Shown: positions 8,153 to 16,257, numbered from the stretch's first letter. The stretch is DNA of 40,770 nt from an uncultured Bacteroidales bacterium (GCA_902779165.1 CACZAN010000030.1:1-40770); one strand, 5' to 3'. Made by a program: numbers and translations. Notes: generated by a model not told the origin, from the sequence alone.

Positions 8153-10099
8153 TTACTTTTTCTTTTTCTTAGGATAGCGACGTGCCCACCCTTCTTCGCT
8201 AAAGTCAGGTTCATCGTCACGGAAAGCCGGACTATCCGAACGATTAAAGAACTGTCGCCAATCACCAGACTTATTGCCCTTGTCCTTTCGACTCGTCAGT
8301 TTCTCCTGTCCACGACTCTTGCGTCCGCCCTTCTTGCCTTCGGCTTTCTGCTGTGTCATTTCGAGACGGCGCTGGGCACGGTTCTTCCGTTCTGGCGCAG
8401 GCCTGTCGCCCTTAACCTTACGTGTTTCCTTCGGAGTCCCTTCCACGGGTGCAGGCTCTGCATAATCCACTCCGACATGACGCCCTTTGTGTTGCAGTCC
8501 CTGCATCGCTAGCAGAATACGCTGCGCCTCACCCTCCGGCACCTCGAAGAACGAGAAACGGGGACGTAGATCTATGCGTCCGACATCAATTTTCGGACCA
8601 TCGACATGCCGATTGATATATCCTATAATCTCACGAGCATAGAAACCGTCGGCCTTACCCAAAGTGATGAACATCCGCTTGTAGCCCGGCTCTGCATCAT
8701 GATCGCCCACACGGCGGTGAACCTTTCGTCCCTCAGCAGCCTTGCCTTTTTCTTTTTTCTCGGCTGCCACTTCCTCGATTTCAGGGGCATTGGCATAGTA
8801 AGCCAGAAAGCGGCCGAACTCGCGACTGACAATACGCTTCAACAGATCTTCTTTATCCAACCACTCGAGTTTGCGTCGCACCTCCGGCAGGAACTCTTCG
8901 ATTTCCTCCTCGTCGACCTCCACGCGTTCAATATCATCTATGACCTTCCAGAGCTGTTTGGAACAGATTTCCTTGGGCGAGGGCAGCGTGCCTCGCACGA
9001 ATTCCTTCTGTATAAGACGCTCTACCTCGCGAATACGTCCGCGTTCGCGACTATGGACGATGCAAATGCTGGTACCCTTCTTGCCGGCACGGCCCGTGCG
9101 CCCACTTCGATGGGTATAAACTTCGCTGTCATCGGGCATTCCATAATTAATGACGTGGGTGAGATCATCAACATCTAATCCGCGTGCCGCCACGTCTGTC
9201 GCCACAAGCAATTGGATTCGATGCTGACGGAAACGTTGCATGGTGAGGTCGCGCTGCTGCTGCGAGAGGTCGCCATGAAGGGCGTCTGCATTGTAGCCGT
9301 CCTGTATCAGTTTGTCGGCTATCTCCTGTGTTTCGAGGCGGGTACGACAGAAAACGATGGCATAGATCTTCGGGAAATAATCCACCACACGCTTCAGAGC
9401 GAGGTACTTGTCGCTCGCGCGTACCATATAATATATATGATTAACATTCTCGGCTCCTTCGTTACGACTGCCGACCACCACCTCACGGGCATCACGCAGG
9501 TAGTTCTTTGCAATACGCTCTATCTCCTTGCTCATTGTGGCAGAGAAGAGCAGAGTGCGATGCTCCTCCGGCACGCCCCCGAGTATGGCATCGATACTCT
9601 CGGAGAAACCCATTGACAGCATCTCGTCAGCCTCATCCAGCACGACCGAGTGGACATTATCCAATCTTGCTGCGCCACGATTCATCAGGTCGATGAGCCT
9701 GCCAGGCGTTGCCACAATAATATGCACTCCCTGTTTCAGGGCACGCATTTGCGGCACAATATCGGCTCCGCCATATACGGGAAGGATGCGCACTTCGGGC
9801 AGGTATTTCGAGAAGGATTCAAGGTCGTCGGCAATCTGCAGACAAAGTTCCCGCGTGGGAGAGAGGATGACGGCTCGGGTCTGGGCAGGCTCCAGGGGCT
9901 CTGCCACCAGTCGCTGCAGCAGCGGCAGTCCATAGGCTGCGGTCTTGCCCGTACCGGTTTGGGCGAGTGCCACAAGATCCTGTGAGGTTTCTATTTGATG
10001 CGGGATGACGGCCTCTTGCACGGGCATAGGTGCCTCAAAGCCGAGTTCGGTGATGGCGCGAAGCAAGGGTTCGCAAATACCAAGTTCTTGGAAGGTCAT
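8153..10099 (-). CDS. deaD: DEAD-box ATP-dependent RNA helicase with DbpA-type RNA-binding domain
   Basis: A 648-aa helicase that remodels RNA, probably in ribosome assembly or mRNA decay. Motifs in order: Q-motif region PMPVQEAVIP, Walker A AQTGTGKT, PTREL, GG, TPGR, VLDEADEML, SATM, then the second RecA domain with LVATDVAARGLDV and HRSGRTGRAGK. After a charged linker comes a DbpA-like RNA-binding fold (about residues 455-530, FITLGKADGFYAREIIGYIN), then a Lys/Arg-rich disordered tail. An ATG further upstream exists at 10150, but Met at 10099 (MTFQELGICEPLL) is the family start. Symbol by family; it could equally be named csdA-like. Confidence 0.92.
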   Translation of the reverse strand: MTFQELGICEPLLRAITELGFEAPMPVQEAVIPHQIETSQDLVALAQTGTGKTAAYGLPLLQRLVAEPLEPAQTRAVILSPTRELCLQIADDLESFSKYLPEVRILPVYGGADIVPQMRALKQGVHIIVATPGRLIDLMNRGAARLDNVHSVVLDEADEMLSMGFSESIDAILGGVPEEHRTLLFSATMSKEIERIAKNYLRDAREVVVGSRNEGAENVNHIYYMVRASDKYLALKRVVDYFPKIYAIVFCRTRLETQEIADKLIQDGYNADALHGDLSQQQRDLTMQRFRQHRIQLLVATDVAARGLDVDDLTHVINYGMPDDSEVYTHRSGRTGRAGKKGTSICIVHSRERGRIREVERLIQKEFVRGTLPSPKEICSKQLWKVIDDIERVEVDEEEIEEFLPEVRRKLEWLDKEDLLKRIVSREFGRFLAYYANAPEIEEVAAEKKEKGKAAEGRKVHRRVGDHDAEPGYKRMFITLGKADGFYAREIIGYINRHVDGPKIDVGRIDLRPRFSFFEVPEGEAQRILLAMQGLQHKGRHVGVDYAEPAPVEGTPKETRKVKGDRPAPERKNRAQRRLEMTQQKAEGKKGGRKSRGQEKLTSRKDKGNKSGDWRQFFNRSDSPAFRDDEPDFSEEGWARRYPKKKKK

Positions 10100-10133
10100 G
10101 TAATATGGCTGATGTAATATAAATGTAGAAGAG

Positions 10134-10173
10134 AAAAAAATAGTCCGCAACTCCCCAAGAGAGAATTGCGGAC
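10134..10173 (-). terminator. Terminator of the tRNA-Asn transcript
   Basis: An 8-bp GC-rich stem GTCCGCAA/TTGCGGAC is followed on the minus strand by TATTTTTTTT. It lies between the second tRNA-Asn and the helicase gene. Confidence 0.75.
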
Positions 10174-10184
10174 CATCGTCTTCG

Positions 10185-10258
10185 CGCTTCAGGATGGGCT
10201 TGAACCAACGACCCCCTGATTAACAGTCAGGTGCTCTAACCAACTGAGCTACTGAAGC
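10185..10258 (-). tRNA. tRNA-Asn (GTT), distal copy
   Basis: Acceptor GCTTCAG/CTGAAGC, D arm AGCTCAGTTGGTTAGAGC, anticodon stem-loop CTGACTGTTAATCAG with GTT, T arm GTTCAAGCC, discriminator G. Identical to the proximal copy 92 bp away; 3' CCA not encoded. Confidence 0.96.
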
Positions 10259-10276
10259 AGGCTTTTCCGAGTTTGG

Positions 10277-10350
10277 CGCTTCAGGATGGGCTTGAACCAA
10301 CGACCCCCTGATTAACAGTCAGGTGCTCTAACCAACTGAGCTACTGAAGC
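10277..10350 (-). tRNA. tRNA-Asn (GTT), proximal copy
   Basis: Same sequence as the copy at 10185-10258. The two form a tandem duplication of tRNA plus short flank and share one promoter (10438-10468). Confidence 0.96.
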
Positions 10351-10437
10351 AGTCTTTTCGGTCTCCTTTTTGGGGAGAAAAGCGCAGAAACGAGGGATAA
10401 ATTCGCGTTTTAACGCTTTTTTCTCGGAATTGCGGGG

Positions 10438-10468
10438 CAAAAGTAGTGCTTTTCTCAATAAAAAACAA
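10438..10468 (-). promoter_or_regulatory. Promoter of the tandem tRNA-Asn genes
   Basis: Minus strand TTG (10466-10468), 20 nt, TACTTTTG (10438-10445). It overlaps, on the other strand, the promoter of the downstream kinase. Confidence 0.75.
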
Positions 10469-10476
10469 TACTTTTG
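10469..10476 (+). promoter_or_regulatory. -7 element of the PfkB-family kinase
   Basis: TACTTTTG lies 18 nt before the ATG at 10495, implying a very short leader. It is back to back with the tRNA promoter. Confidence 0.65.
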
Positions 10477-10494
10477 CAAAAAAATTTGCGGTAT

Positions 10495-11478
10495 ATGACA
10501 AAAATAATAGGAATTGGGAACGCTTTAGTGGATGTTTTGATCCATTTGGAGGACGAAACGCTGCTACAAACGCTTAAATTGCCAAAAGGTGGCATGACCC
10601 TCATTGATGAGGTACAACTGACCGCCATCAACAATGCCACAGCCCACCTTCTTCGCCATCGCGCCACAGGGGGGAGCGCTTCGAATACCATCCATGCACT
10701 GGCTTCGTTGGGTGATAACGTTGGATTCATCGGCTCAGTCGGCGACGACGAGACGGGGATCTTCTTCTGCCGTCAAGCAGAGGCACGCGGCATAGAAACA
10801 CATATCTCAACGGTGAGCGGAATGACCAGCGGCACCGCCACCACCCTTATCACCCCCGACGGCGAACGCACCTTTGCCACACATCTGGGTGCAGCCACAC
10901 AAGTAGTGCCGGCAGAAGAATTCCCTGCTATCATCCGCAAGCAGTCCTCCTCACAGGACATCCTCCATATTGAGGGCTACCTCGTTCAGGACCACCAACT
11001 CATCGAGCAGCTGCTTCGCGAAGCCAAGGCAGCAGGAATGATGATCAGCTATGACCTCGCCTCATGGAATATCGTTGCTGCCGACCGTCCATTCATCCAG
11101 CACTTAGTGGCTGACTACGTGGATTTCGTATTCGCCAACGAGGAAGAGGCGGCCGCCTTCAGCGGACAACAAGATCCGGAAGAGGCCCTGCGAATACTTA
11201 AAGAACAGGCATCCGTAGCCGTTGTAAAGGTTGGCAAGCGGGGAGCCATGGGATGCCACAACGGCGTCAAAGCCTTTGCCCCAGGCCTCGTGCGGAAAGT
11301 TGTAGATACCACCGCCGCTGGCGATTTCTTTGCCGCGGGCTTCCTCCACGGATGGATCCACGGACTACCCCTCGACCGCTGCCTCGACTACGGCAACCGC
11401 ATTGCCGCCGAAATCGTACAAGTCGTGGGCACTCAGGTCGCCGCCGACCGTCTGCTGGCCGCATTAGAATACTCATAA
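10495..11478 (+). CDS. PfkB/ribokinase-family kinase, adenosine kinase-like
   Basis: A 327-aa sugar/nucleoside kinase. The N-terminal substrate lid region has GIGNALVDVLIHL and the PfkB signature region GGSASNTIHALASLG. The C-terminal ATP/anion-hole motif is VVDTTAAGDFFAAGFLHG, with the catalytic Asp in AAGD. Bacteroidetes proteins of this form are usually annotated adenosine kinase (adenosine + ATP to AMP). The substrate is inferred, and other nucleosides or sugars are possible. The frame extends to a TTG at 10474, but the ATG at 10495 gives the normal start and fits the promoter. It is followed by a 9-bp repeat tract and the S41 protease gene. Confidence 0.85.
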   Translation: MTKIIGIGNALVDVLIHLEDETLLQTLKLPKGGMTLIDEVQLTAINNATAHLLRHRATGGSASNTIHALASLGDNVGFIGSVGDDETGIFFCRQAEARGIETHISTVSGMTSGTATTLITPDGERTFATHLGAATQVVPAEEFPAIIRKQSSSQDILHIEGYLVQDHQLIEQLLREAKAAGMMISYDLASWNIVAADRPFIQHLVADYVDFVFANEEEAAAFSGQQDPEEALRILKEQASVAVVKVGKRGAMGCHNGVKAFAPGLVRKVVDTTAAGDFFAAGFLHGWIHGLPLDRCLDYGNRIAAEIVQVVGTQVAADRLLAALEYS

Positions 11479-11483
11479 TCCCC

Positions 11484-11534
11484 ATCAACCCCATTAGCCC
11501 CATTAGCCCCATCAGCCCCATCAGCCCCATAATA
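11484..11534 (+). repeat. 9-bp tandem repeat (CCCCATTAG-type)
   Basis: About five and a half units of CCCCATnAG-like sequence (variants CCCCATCAA, CCCCATTAG, CCCCATCAG) fill most of the 68-bp gap between the kinase and S41 genes. The same motif family recurs after the S41 gene at 13176-13247. Confidence 0.85.
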
Positions 11535-11546
11535 TCATAAAAAAGT

Positions 11547-13181
11547 ATGAAACAACTTCTCCCCTTAACCCTCCTGCTGCTGCTCCTCTCCCACCCCACC
11601 TCAGCCCAGCAGAAGAAAGAACAGACTGGTTTCGATGTCACACGCAACCTCGAAGTCTTCGCAGATATCTATCGTCAACTCGACATGTTCTACGTCGACA
11701 CCATCTCTGCAGATACCGCCATCCAATGGGCCATCAACGGGATGTTGCAAGAGATAGACCCCTATACCGTCTACTTCCCCAACGACGACCAGGACGACCT
11801 GCGCCGCATGGCCACAGGCCGCTATGCCGGCATCGGAGCACTCATCCGCGCCTACAAGAAACTCGACCGCTGTGTCATCGAGGAACCCTATGAACATTGT
11901 CCGGCTCAGGAGTCGGGCGTGCGCGCAGGCGATATTATTATAAGTATAGACGGGCGCGACATCAAAGGGTGGCCCACCTCGCGCGTTAGCGAGAACCTGC
12001 GCGGCGAGGCCGGCACCACTTTCGAACTTATTGTGCAGCGCCCAGGCGAGACAAATCAGCGTTCCTTCAAGATCACCCGCCGGCAGATCCAGCAGCCCTG
12101 CCTGCCTTGGTATGGCATCGTCGACGAAGCATCCCATACCGGCTACCTCCTTCTGACCGAGTTCACCGACCAGAGCGCCCGCGAGGTGCGCCACGCCATT
12201 CTCGACATGAAGCAGCAGGGCATGCAACGCCTCATTTTCGACCTGCGCGACAACTATGGAGGCTCTGTCAGCGAGGCCGTAGAAATCGTGGGGTTCTTTG
12301 TTCCGCGAGGCACTCTGGTGGTATCCACGAAAGGCAAAGTGCCCGCCACCTGCCACGACTACCAGACCCCTGCCGAACCCATAGACACGGTTATGCCCGT
12401 CGCCGTACTCGTGAATTCCAACAGCGCCTCAGCCGCAGAAATCGTTAGTGGAGCCCTGCAGGACCTCGACCGCGCCACCATTCTCGGTCAGCGAACCTAT
12501 GGAAAGGGACTTGTGCAGGGTGTACGCGAGGTTTCCTATCGCGGACAACTGAAGATTACCACCGCCCGTTACTACATCCCCTCAGGCCGCTGCATTCAGG
12601 CTTATGACTTCCGTCATCGCACAGCCGAAGGTGCCGCCACGACGCTTCCCGACAGCCTTACACGCGAGTTCCACACCCGACAGGGACGACCTGTGCGCGA
12701 TGGCGGAGGCATCCTCCCCGACAGCATCCTCGCCGTGGATTCAGTGCCGACGATGGTCTATGATCTCTTCAACTCCGACACCTTCTTCAACTACATCACC
12801 TCCTACGTCACCCGTCACCCCACGGCACCCCAACCCGGAGCCTTCAGCCTCAGCGACGAGGACTATGCCGCCTTCTCTGACAGCATTGCTTCCAGCAACT
12901 TTACCTACAACGGTCGCACCGCTGCCGCCCTCGACCAACTGCGGCAGCTCGCCCGTATTGAGGGACGTCTGGAACACGCTTCAGCAGAGTTCGACGCCTT
13001 GGAGCAGAAGCTGAAAGAGAACGATGTCGCCACCGACCTCCATCGTTTCCGCCATCATATCCAGCCCTATCTGGAGACCGAAATCATCAGTCGCTACCAC
13101 TTCCAGCAAGGCGCCCTGCACCACCAGATGCTTCAAGATCCAGGAGTGAAGAAAGCCATAGAAACCCTCAACACCCATTAG
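11547..13181 (+). CDS. Exported S41-family C-terminal processing peptidase
   Basis: A 544-aa serine protease of the CtpA/Prc (S41A) family, probably periplasmic. A signal peptide (about 1-20, LLPLTLLLLLLSHPTSAQQ) is followed by a helical region with YVDTISADTAIQWAINGMLQEIDPYT, a PDZ domain (about 90-170, ESGVRAGDIIISIDGRDIKG), and the catalytic core. There NSNSASAAEIVSGAL supplies the Ser, and RTYGKGLVQ the general-base Lys. About 190 residues follow the core, a common Bacteroidetes extension. It acts on protein C-termini; substrates are unknown. Its stop codon falls at the first units of a 9-bp repeat tract, and a similar tract precedes its start. Confidence 0.92.
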   Translation: MKQLLPLTLLLLLLSHPTSAQQKKEQTGFDVTRNLEVFADIYRQLDMFYVDTISADTAIQWAINGMLQEIDPYTVYFPNDDQDDLRRMATGRYAGIGALIRAYKKLDRCVIEEPYEHCPAQESGVRAGDIIISIDGRDIKGWPTSRVSENLRGEAGTTFELIVQRPGETNQRSFKITRRQIQQPCLPWYGIVDEASHTGYLLLTEFTDQSAREVRHAILDMKQQGMQRLIFDLRDNYGGSVSEAVEIVGFFVPRGTLVVSTKGKVPATCHDYQTPAEPIDTVMPVAVLVNSNSASAAEIVSGALQDLDRATILGQRTYGKGLVQGVREVSYRGQLKITTARYYIPSGRCIQAYDFRHRTAEGAATTLPDSLTREFHTRQGRPVRDGGGILPDSILAVDSVPTMVYDLFNSDTFFNYITSYVTRHPTAPQPGAFSLSDEDYAAFSDSIASSNFTYNGRTAAALDQLRQLARIEGRLEHASAEFDALEQKLKENDVATDLHRFRHHIQPYLETEIISRYHFQQGALHHQMLQDPGVKKAIETLNTH

Positions 13182-13247
13182 TCCCATTAGACCCATTAGC
13201 CCCATTAGACCCATTAGACCCATTAGACCCATTAGACCCATTATCCC
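13176..13247 (+). repeat. 9-bp tandem repeat (CCCATTAGA-type), eight units
   Basis: Eight consecutive 9-bp units, mostly CCCATTAGA with variants ending T, C or TC, run from the stop codon of the S41 gene almost to the ATG of the next gene. Each unit carries TAG in one frame. Confidence 0.9.
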
Positions 13248-13248
13248 T

Positions 13249-14484
13249 ATGAAAAAAAGAAAAGCCCAGAACACCAATCAAGCCATCATGCGCGGAGTCA
13301 TCGCTATGGCGCTCATCGTACTCCTCGTCTGCTACCTCTTCCTGACTATGGTTTCCTGCTCTCCCGCCGGCGAGCGGTTTCACATACAAGGAACCATCAG
13401 CGGGGCAGAAGACTCCACCCTCGTGCTCGAGGCCATGACACTCAACGGCGTGAGAGCCATAGACTCCCTACAGCTGAAAGCCGACGGCAGCTTCGACTTC
13501 GCCGTACTGCCAGACACCAGCTCCTCACCCGAATTCTACCGCCTGCGCATCAGTTCGCAATACATAAACTTCGTCGTGCCCGCTCCAGAGGATTCGACCC
13601 TCACACTGCCCTCCGATATCACCATCCAGGCACCCTACGACCACATGGCCTCAGCCTACGAGATTCAGGGCAACGAAGCGTCGCGGATCATGAAGACCGT
13701 CACGCTGCTGAACATCCAACTCCAGCAGCAGTTCTCACAGCTCGACAAGGACGGCTCGCTCTCGGCACTCGAAAAGATGGAACGTGCACGCAGCCTTATC
13801 AGCACCTACAAGCAGACCCTCAAGCGCGACTATATCATGGCAGATCCCGCCTCGCCTGCCGCCTACTTCGCACTCTTCCAAACCGTAGGCGGACAAATGC
13901 TCTTCAACCCCGAGGACGACAAGAACGACGTCCAATGCTTTGCCGCCGTAGCCACACAATGGGAGCTCCACTATCCCGGTGCCCTGCGCACAGAGAACCT
14001 CCGCAACATCGCCCTCAGAGGAATGCGCAACACCCGTCAGGTACGCACCGTAGAAATACAACTCGACGGCGAAAAAGTACACGAAATAGGCATCATCGAC
14101 TTCGGATTCAACGACATCAACGGCCACGAGCGGCGCCTTACCGATTTCGCCGACAACGTCATCCTCCTTGATTTCACCGCCTACAGCCTGCCTGCCAGCC
14201 AGCAGCGCAACATCCAGTTGCGCGAACTCTACAACAAATACCACAGCCGAGGACTCGAAATCTATCAGGTAAGTTTCGACAGCGACCCGCACTACTGGAA
14301 GACCATGTGCGAGCAGCTTCCGTGGATCTGCGTGCATTGCCCCGAAGGCTTCGACAACGATATGGTGCGACTCTATTCCGTAGAAACCATCCCCGCCTAC
14401 TTCCTGATAGGCAGAAATAGCGAACTAAAAGCCCGTTCAGAGAACATTCCTGATATTCAGAAGGCCATAGAAGCAGAACTTTAG
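13249..14484 (+). CDS. Thioredoxin-fold lipoprotein (DUF4369-like N-terminus) lacking CxxC
   Basis: A 411-aa envelope protein. A basic N-terminus and hydrophobic helix end in a lipobox (TMVSC, Cys about 37). Residues about 40-130 resemble the DUF4369 beta domain (FHIQGTISGAEDSTLVLEAM, LKADGSFDF) that precedes TlpA/AhpC-like domains in Bacteroidetes. The C-terminal 130 residues read as a TlpA-type thioredoxin fold (NVILLDFTAYSLPASQQRNIQLRELYNKYHSRGLEIYQVSFD, then VETIPAYFLI with the cis-Pro). The redox motif WCxxC is replaced by YSLPAS, so disulfide chemistry is not expected. Role unknown. It follows the S41 gene across a repeat tract. Confidence 0.8.
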   Translation: MKKRKAQNTNQAIMRGVIAMALIVLLVCYLFLTMVSCSPAGERFHIQGTISGAEDSTLVLEAMTLNGVRAIDSLQLKADGSFDFAVLPDTSSSPEFYRLRISSQYINFVVPAPEDSTLTLPSDITIQAPYDHMASAYEIQGNEASRIMKTVTLLNIQLQQQFSQLDKDGSLSALEKMERARSLISTYKQTLKRDYIMADPASPAAYFALFQTVGGQMLFNPEDDKNDVQCFAAVATQWELHYPGALRTENLRNIALRGMRNTRQVRTVEIQLDGEKVHEIGIIDFGFNDINGHERRLTDFADNVILLDFTAYSLPASQQRNIQLRELYNKYHSRGLEIYQVSFDSDPHYWKTMCEQLPWICVHCPEGFDNDMVRLYSVETIPAYFLIGRNSELKARSENIPDIQKAIEAEL

Positions 14485-14502
14485 CACTTTTTCATAAAAA
14501 AA

Positions 14503-14534
14503 TTTGGTCAGTCCGAAAATAAGTCTTATCTTTG
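14503..14534 (+). promoter_or_regulatory. Promoter of greA
   Basis: TTTG (14503-14506), 20 nt, TATCTTTG (14527-14534): exact consensus. Transcription should start near 14541, giving a leader of about 115 nt. Confidence 0.88.
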
Positions 14535-14566
14535 CACTCGCTAAGGCAAGAAAACACATTGCAAGA

Positions 14567-14596
14567 AGGGTTCCGTGCACCGAAACGGAGTCCTTT
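14567..14596 (+). promoter_or_regulatory. Hairpin in the greA leader
   Basis: AAGG..TCCGT (around 14567-14577) can pair with ACGGA..CCTT (around 14584-14595), followed by TTGCTTTTG. This looks like an attenuator-type stem between the greA promoter and its start codon, about 60 nt before the ATG. Confidence 0.4.
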
Positions 14597-14655
14597 TGCT
14601 TTTGTCTTTCTCAGAATATCCATACCATCCGGAACAAACAACTAAAAATAAAGAT

Positions 14656-15126
14656 ATGGCTTACATGACACAGAAGGGCTACGACAAACTCGTAGCCGAG
14701 CTCCAACAGCTCGAAGCTGTAGAGCGCCCAAAGGCTTCTGCAGCCATCGCCGAAGCCCGGGATAAGGGCGACCTCAGCGAAAACGCAGAATACGATGCAG
14801 CCAAGGAAGCACAAGGACTGCTCGAAATGAAGATAACACAGCTCAAGGCTACCATCGCCGATGCCAAGATTATCGACACCAGCAAGCTGAACGCCGACAC
14901 CGTGCAGATCCTCACCCACGTGGAACTGAAGAACGTCAAGAACGGCGCCAAGATGGCCTACACCATCGTCAGCGAGACCGAGGCTAACCTCCGCGAAGGC
15001 AAAATCAGCGTCAAGACCCCAATTGCCCAGGGACTCCTCGGCAAGAAGGTCGGCGATGTGGCCGAAATACGCGTGCCCCAAGGACTCATCCACCTCGAGA
15101 TCCTTAGCATCAGCTACGACGAGTAA
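14656..15126 (+). CDS. greA: Transcription elongation factor GreA
   Basis: A 156-aa factor that rescues backtracked RNA polymerase by stimulating transcript cleavage. The N-terminal coiled coil carries the catalytic acidic tip (DKGDLSENAEYDAAKEAQ, with the conserved Asp/Glu pair), and the C-terminal FKBP-like domain ends GLLGKKVGDVAEIRVPQG. ATG at 14656 gives MAYMTQKGYDKL, the family start. The frame also opens upstream with a GTG at 14575, but that segment (HRNGVLLLLSFSEY) lies in the leader. It has a strong promoter and is probably cotranscribed with the HIT gene 53 bp downstream. Confidence 0.96.
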   Translation: MAYMTQKGYDKLVAELQQLEAVERPKASAAIAEARDKGDLSENAEYDAAKEAQGLLEMKITQLKATIADAKIIDTSKLNADTVQILTHVELKNVKNGAKMAYTIVSETEANLREGKISVKTPIAQGLLGKKVGDVAEIRVPQGLIHLEILSISYDE

Positions 15127-15179
15127 CTCTATGCGCCAACCGTCAATTTCGTCTAACCGTATATTCGTCAAATTCACCT

Positions 15180-15581
15180 ATGTCCATCTTCAGTAAAATC
15201 GCCGCAGGCGAAATCCCCAGCTACTGTTGCGCCAGCAACGACGAGTTCTACGCCTTCCTCGACATCAGTCCCCTCGTGAAGGGCCACACCCTCGTCATTC
15301 CCCGTCGCGAAGTCGATTACATCTTCGACCTCACCGACGAAGAGATAGCCCGCCTCCACGTCTTCGCAGCCCATGTGGCACGCGCCATCAAGACCGTCAT
15401 CCCCTGCGTGAAGGTCGGTCAGGCCGTACTCGGACTCGAAGTGCCCCACGCCCACATCCACCTCATCCCCATGCAGAGTGAGCGCGACATGCTCTTCTCC
15501 AACCCCAAGCTCCAGCTGCCGGCAGAGGAGATGCAGGCCACAGCCGATGCCATCCGCCGTGCCTTCGAGCAGGAAGCTTAA
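15180..15581 (+). CDS. HIT-family nucleotide-binding protein
   Basis: A 133-aa histidine-triad hydrolase of the HinT type, which acts on purine nucleoside phosphoramidates or related adenylated compounds. The N-terminus SIFSKIAAGEIPSY is standard. The triad is VPHAHIHLIPM (about residues 99-109). The family DISPLVKGHTLVIPRR segment is present. It sits behind greA, a common Bacteroidetes arrangement, and is followed by two hairpins and then about 670 bp without an intact gene. Confidence 0.93.
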   Translation: MSIFSKIAAGEIPSYCCASNDEFYAFLDISPLVKGHTLVIPRREVDYIFDLTDEEIARLHVFAAHVARAIKTVIPCVKVGQAVLGLEVPHAHIHLIPMQSERDMLFSNPKLQLPAEEMQATADAIRRAFEQEA

Positions 15582-15592
15582 TCAGCAAAACA

Positions 15593-15670
15593 GGTTCAAG
15601 ACCTATTATTTGAACCCGCCCTACTACAGAACAGGTGCATACGTTCCTCCTTTGTGAACACGTATGCACC
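15593..15670 (+). terminator. Two successive hairpins after the HIT gene
   Basis: First stem GGTTCAA/TTGAACC (15593-15599 with 15610-15616); second stem GGTGCATACGT/ACGTATGCACC (15634-15644 with 15660-15670), followed by CGTTTCG. The second is an 11-bp perfect stem but has only a weak T run, so termination is likely rather than certain. Confidence 0.55.
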
Positions 15671-15688
15671 CGTTTCGTATCCAGTCAA

Positions 15689-15908
15689 CGTCCTTTCGTT
15701 GCGGCCTCCACGTATATACATGACGACGGTTACGTATATACATAAAGGCAGTTATGTATATACATGTAAGCCGATACGTCCTAATGCGGAAGACGATGCG
15801 TCCTAATGCGGAAGACGATGCGTCCTATTGTGGAAGACGATACGTCCTATTGTGGAAGACGATACGTCCTATCACAGAGACGCCTACGTCCCGTAGGTCG
15901 ATTTATCG
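15689..15908. repeat. 22-bp period tandem array, ten diverged units
   Basis: Unit boundaries fall exactly every 22 bp from 15689 to 15908. Almost every unit begins CGT (CGTCCTA or CGTATATACAT) and most end TA or TG. Units 5-6 (15777-15820) are identical, and so are units 7-8 (15821-15864), each with GGAAGACGAT. Units 2-4 are a CGTATATACAT subgroup. 22 is not divisible by 3, and no coding function is evident. Not a CRISPR: the units abut without spacers. Confidence 0.85.
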
Positions 15909-15934
15909 CAGGAAACGGGGTTTCTTACTACCAC

Positions 15935-16257
15935 AGAAAAAAATTTTTTCTCAAAATAGACTACACACTACAGCACCCTCCTCTCCTTTTCCACATAAAC
16001 AGAAAAGAAAAGTGAGCCGATAAGCACATTTTCATGTAGTCTGTAGTCTGTTTTGAATAAAAATATTTTTTTGAATGACTACTACGCATAGTGTCAACAC
16101 GCTGAAAATTGACTTTGAATAGAAAAAGTTGTCACTTTAGGAGGTAACACAGAGATGAAATGGAATTGGGACACAGGAGAACCAAAGCAGGGGTACCATT
16201 GCGGCACCCTTGCTTCAGTGTAGTGTGTAGTGTTTTTGAAAAAACATTTTGTTTTTT
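15935..16257. repeat. Three copies of an AT-rich TGTAGTnTGTAGT repeat
   Basis: Copies of about 39 nt at 15935-15973 (minus), 16035-16073 (plus) and 16219-16257 (plus) share TGTAGTnTGTAGTnT followed by TTTTGA and an A/T run. The outer two are inverted and bracket about 250 bp. The stretch contains no convincing gene. The right copy ends at the stop of the surface-protein remnant. Confidence 0.6.

Noticed and set aside
10185-10350. Tandem tRNA-Asn as attachment-site duplication of an integrated element
   Set aside because: Both copies are complete and identical with only 18 bp between them and one shared promoter; a simple gene duplication explains it.
15689-15908. CRISPR array
   Set aside because: Units are contiguous at 22 bp with no spacers, vary in sequence, and no cas gene is nearby.
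15754-16023. Coding frames through the 22-bp array
   Set aside because: The period is not a multiple of 3, two frames overlap each other, and the translations (repeated RRYVL/MRKTMRP) have no protein-like pattern or promoter.
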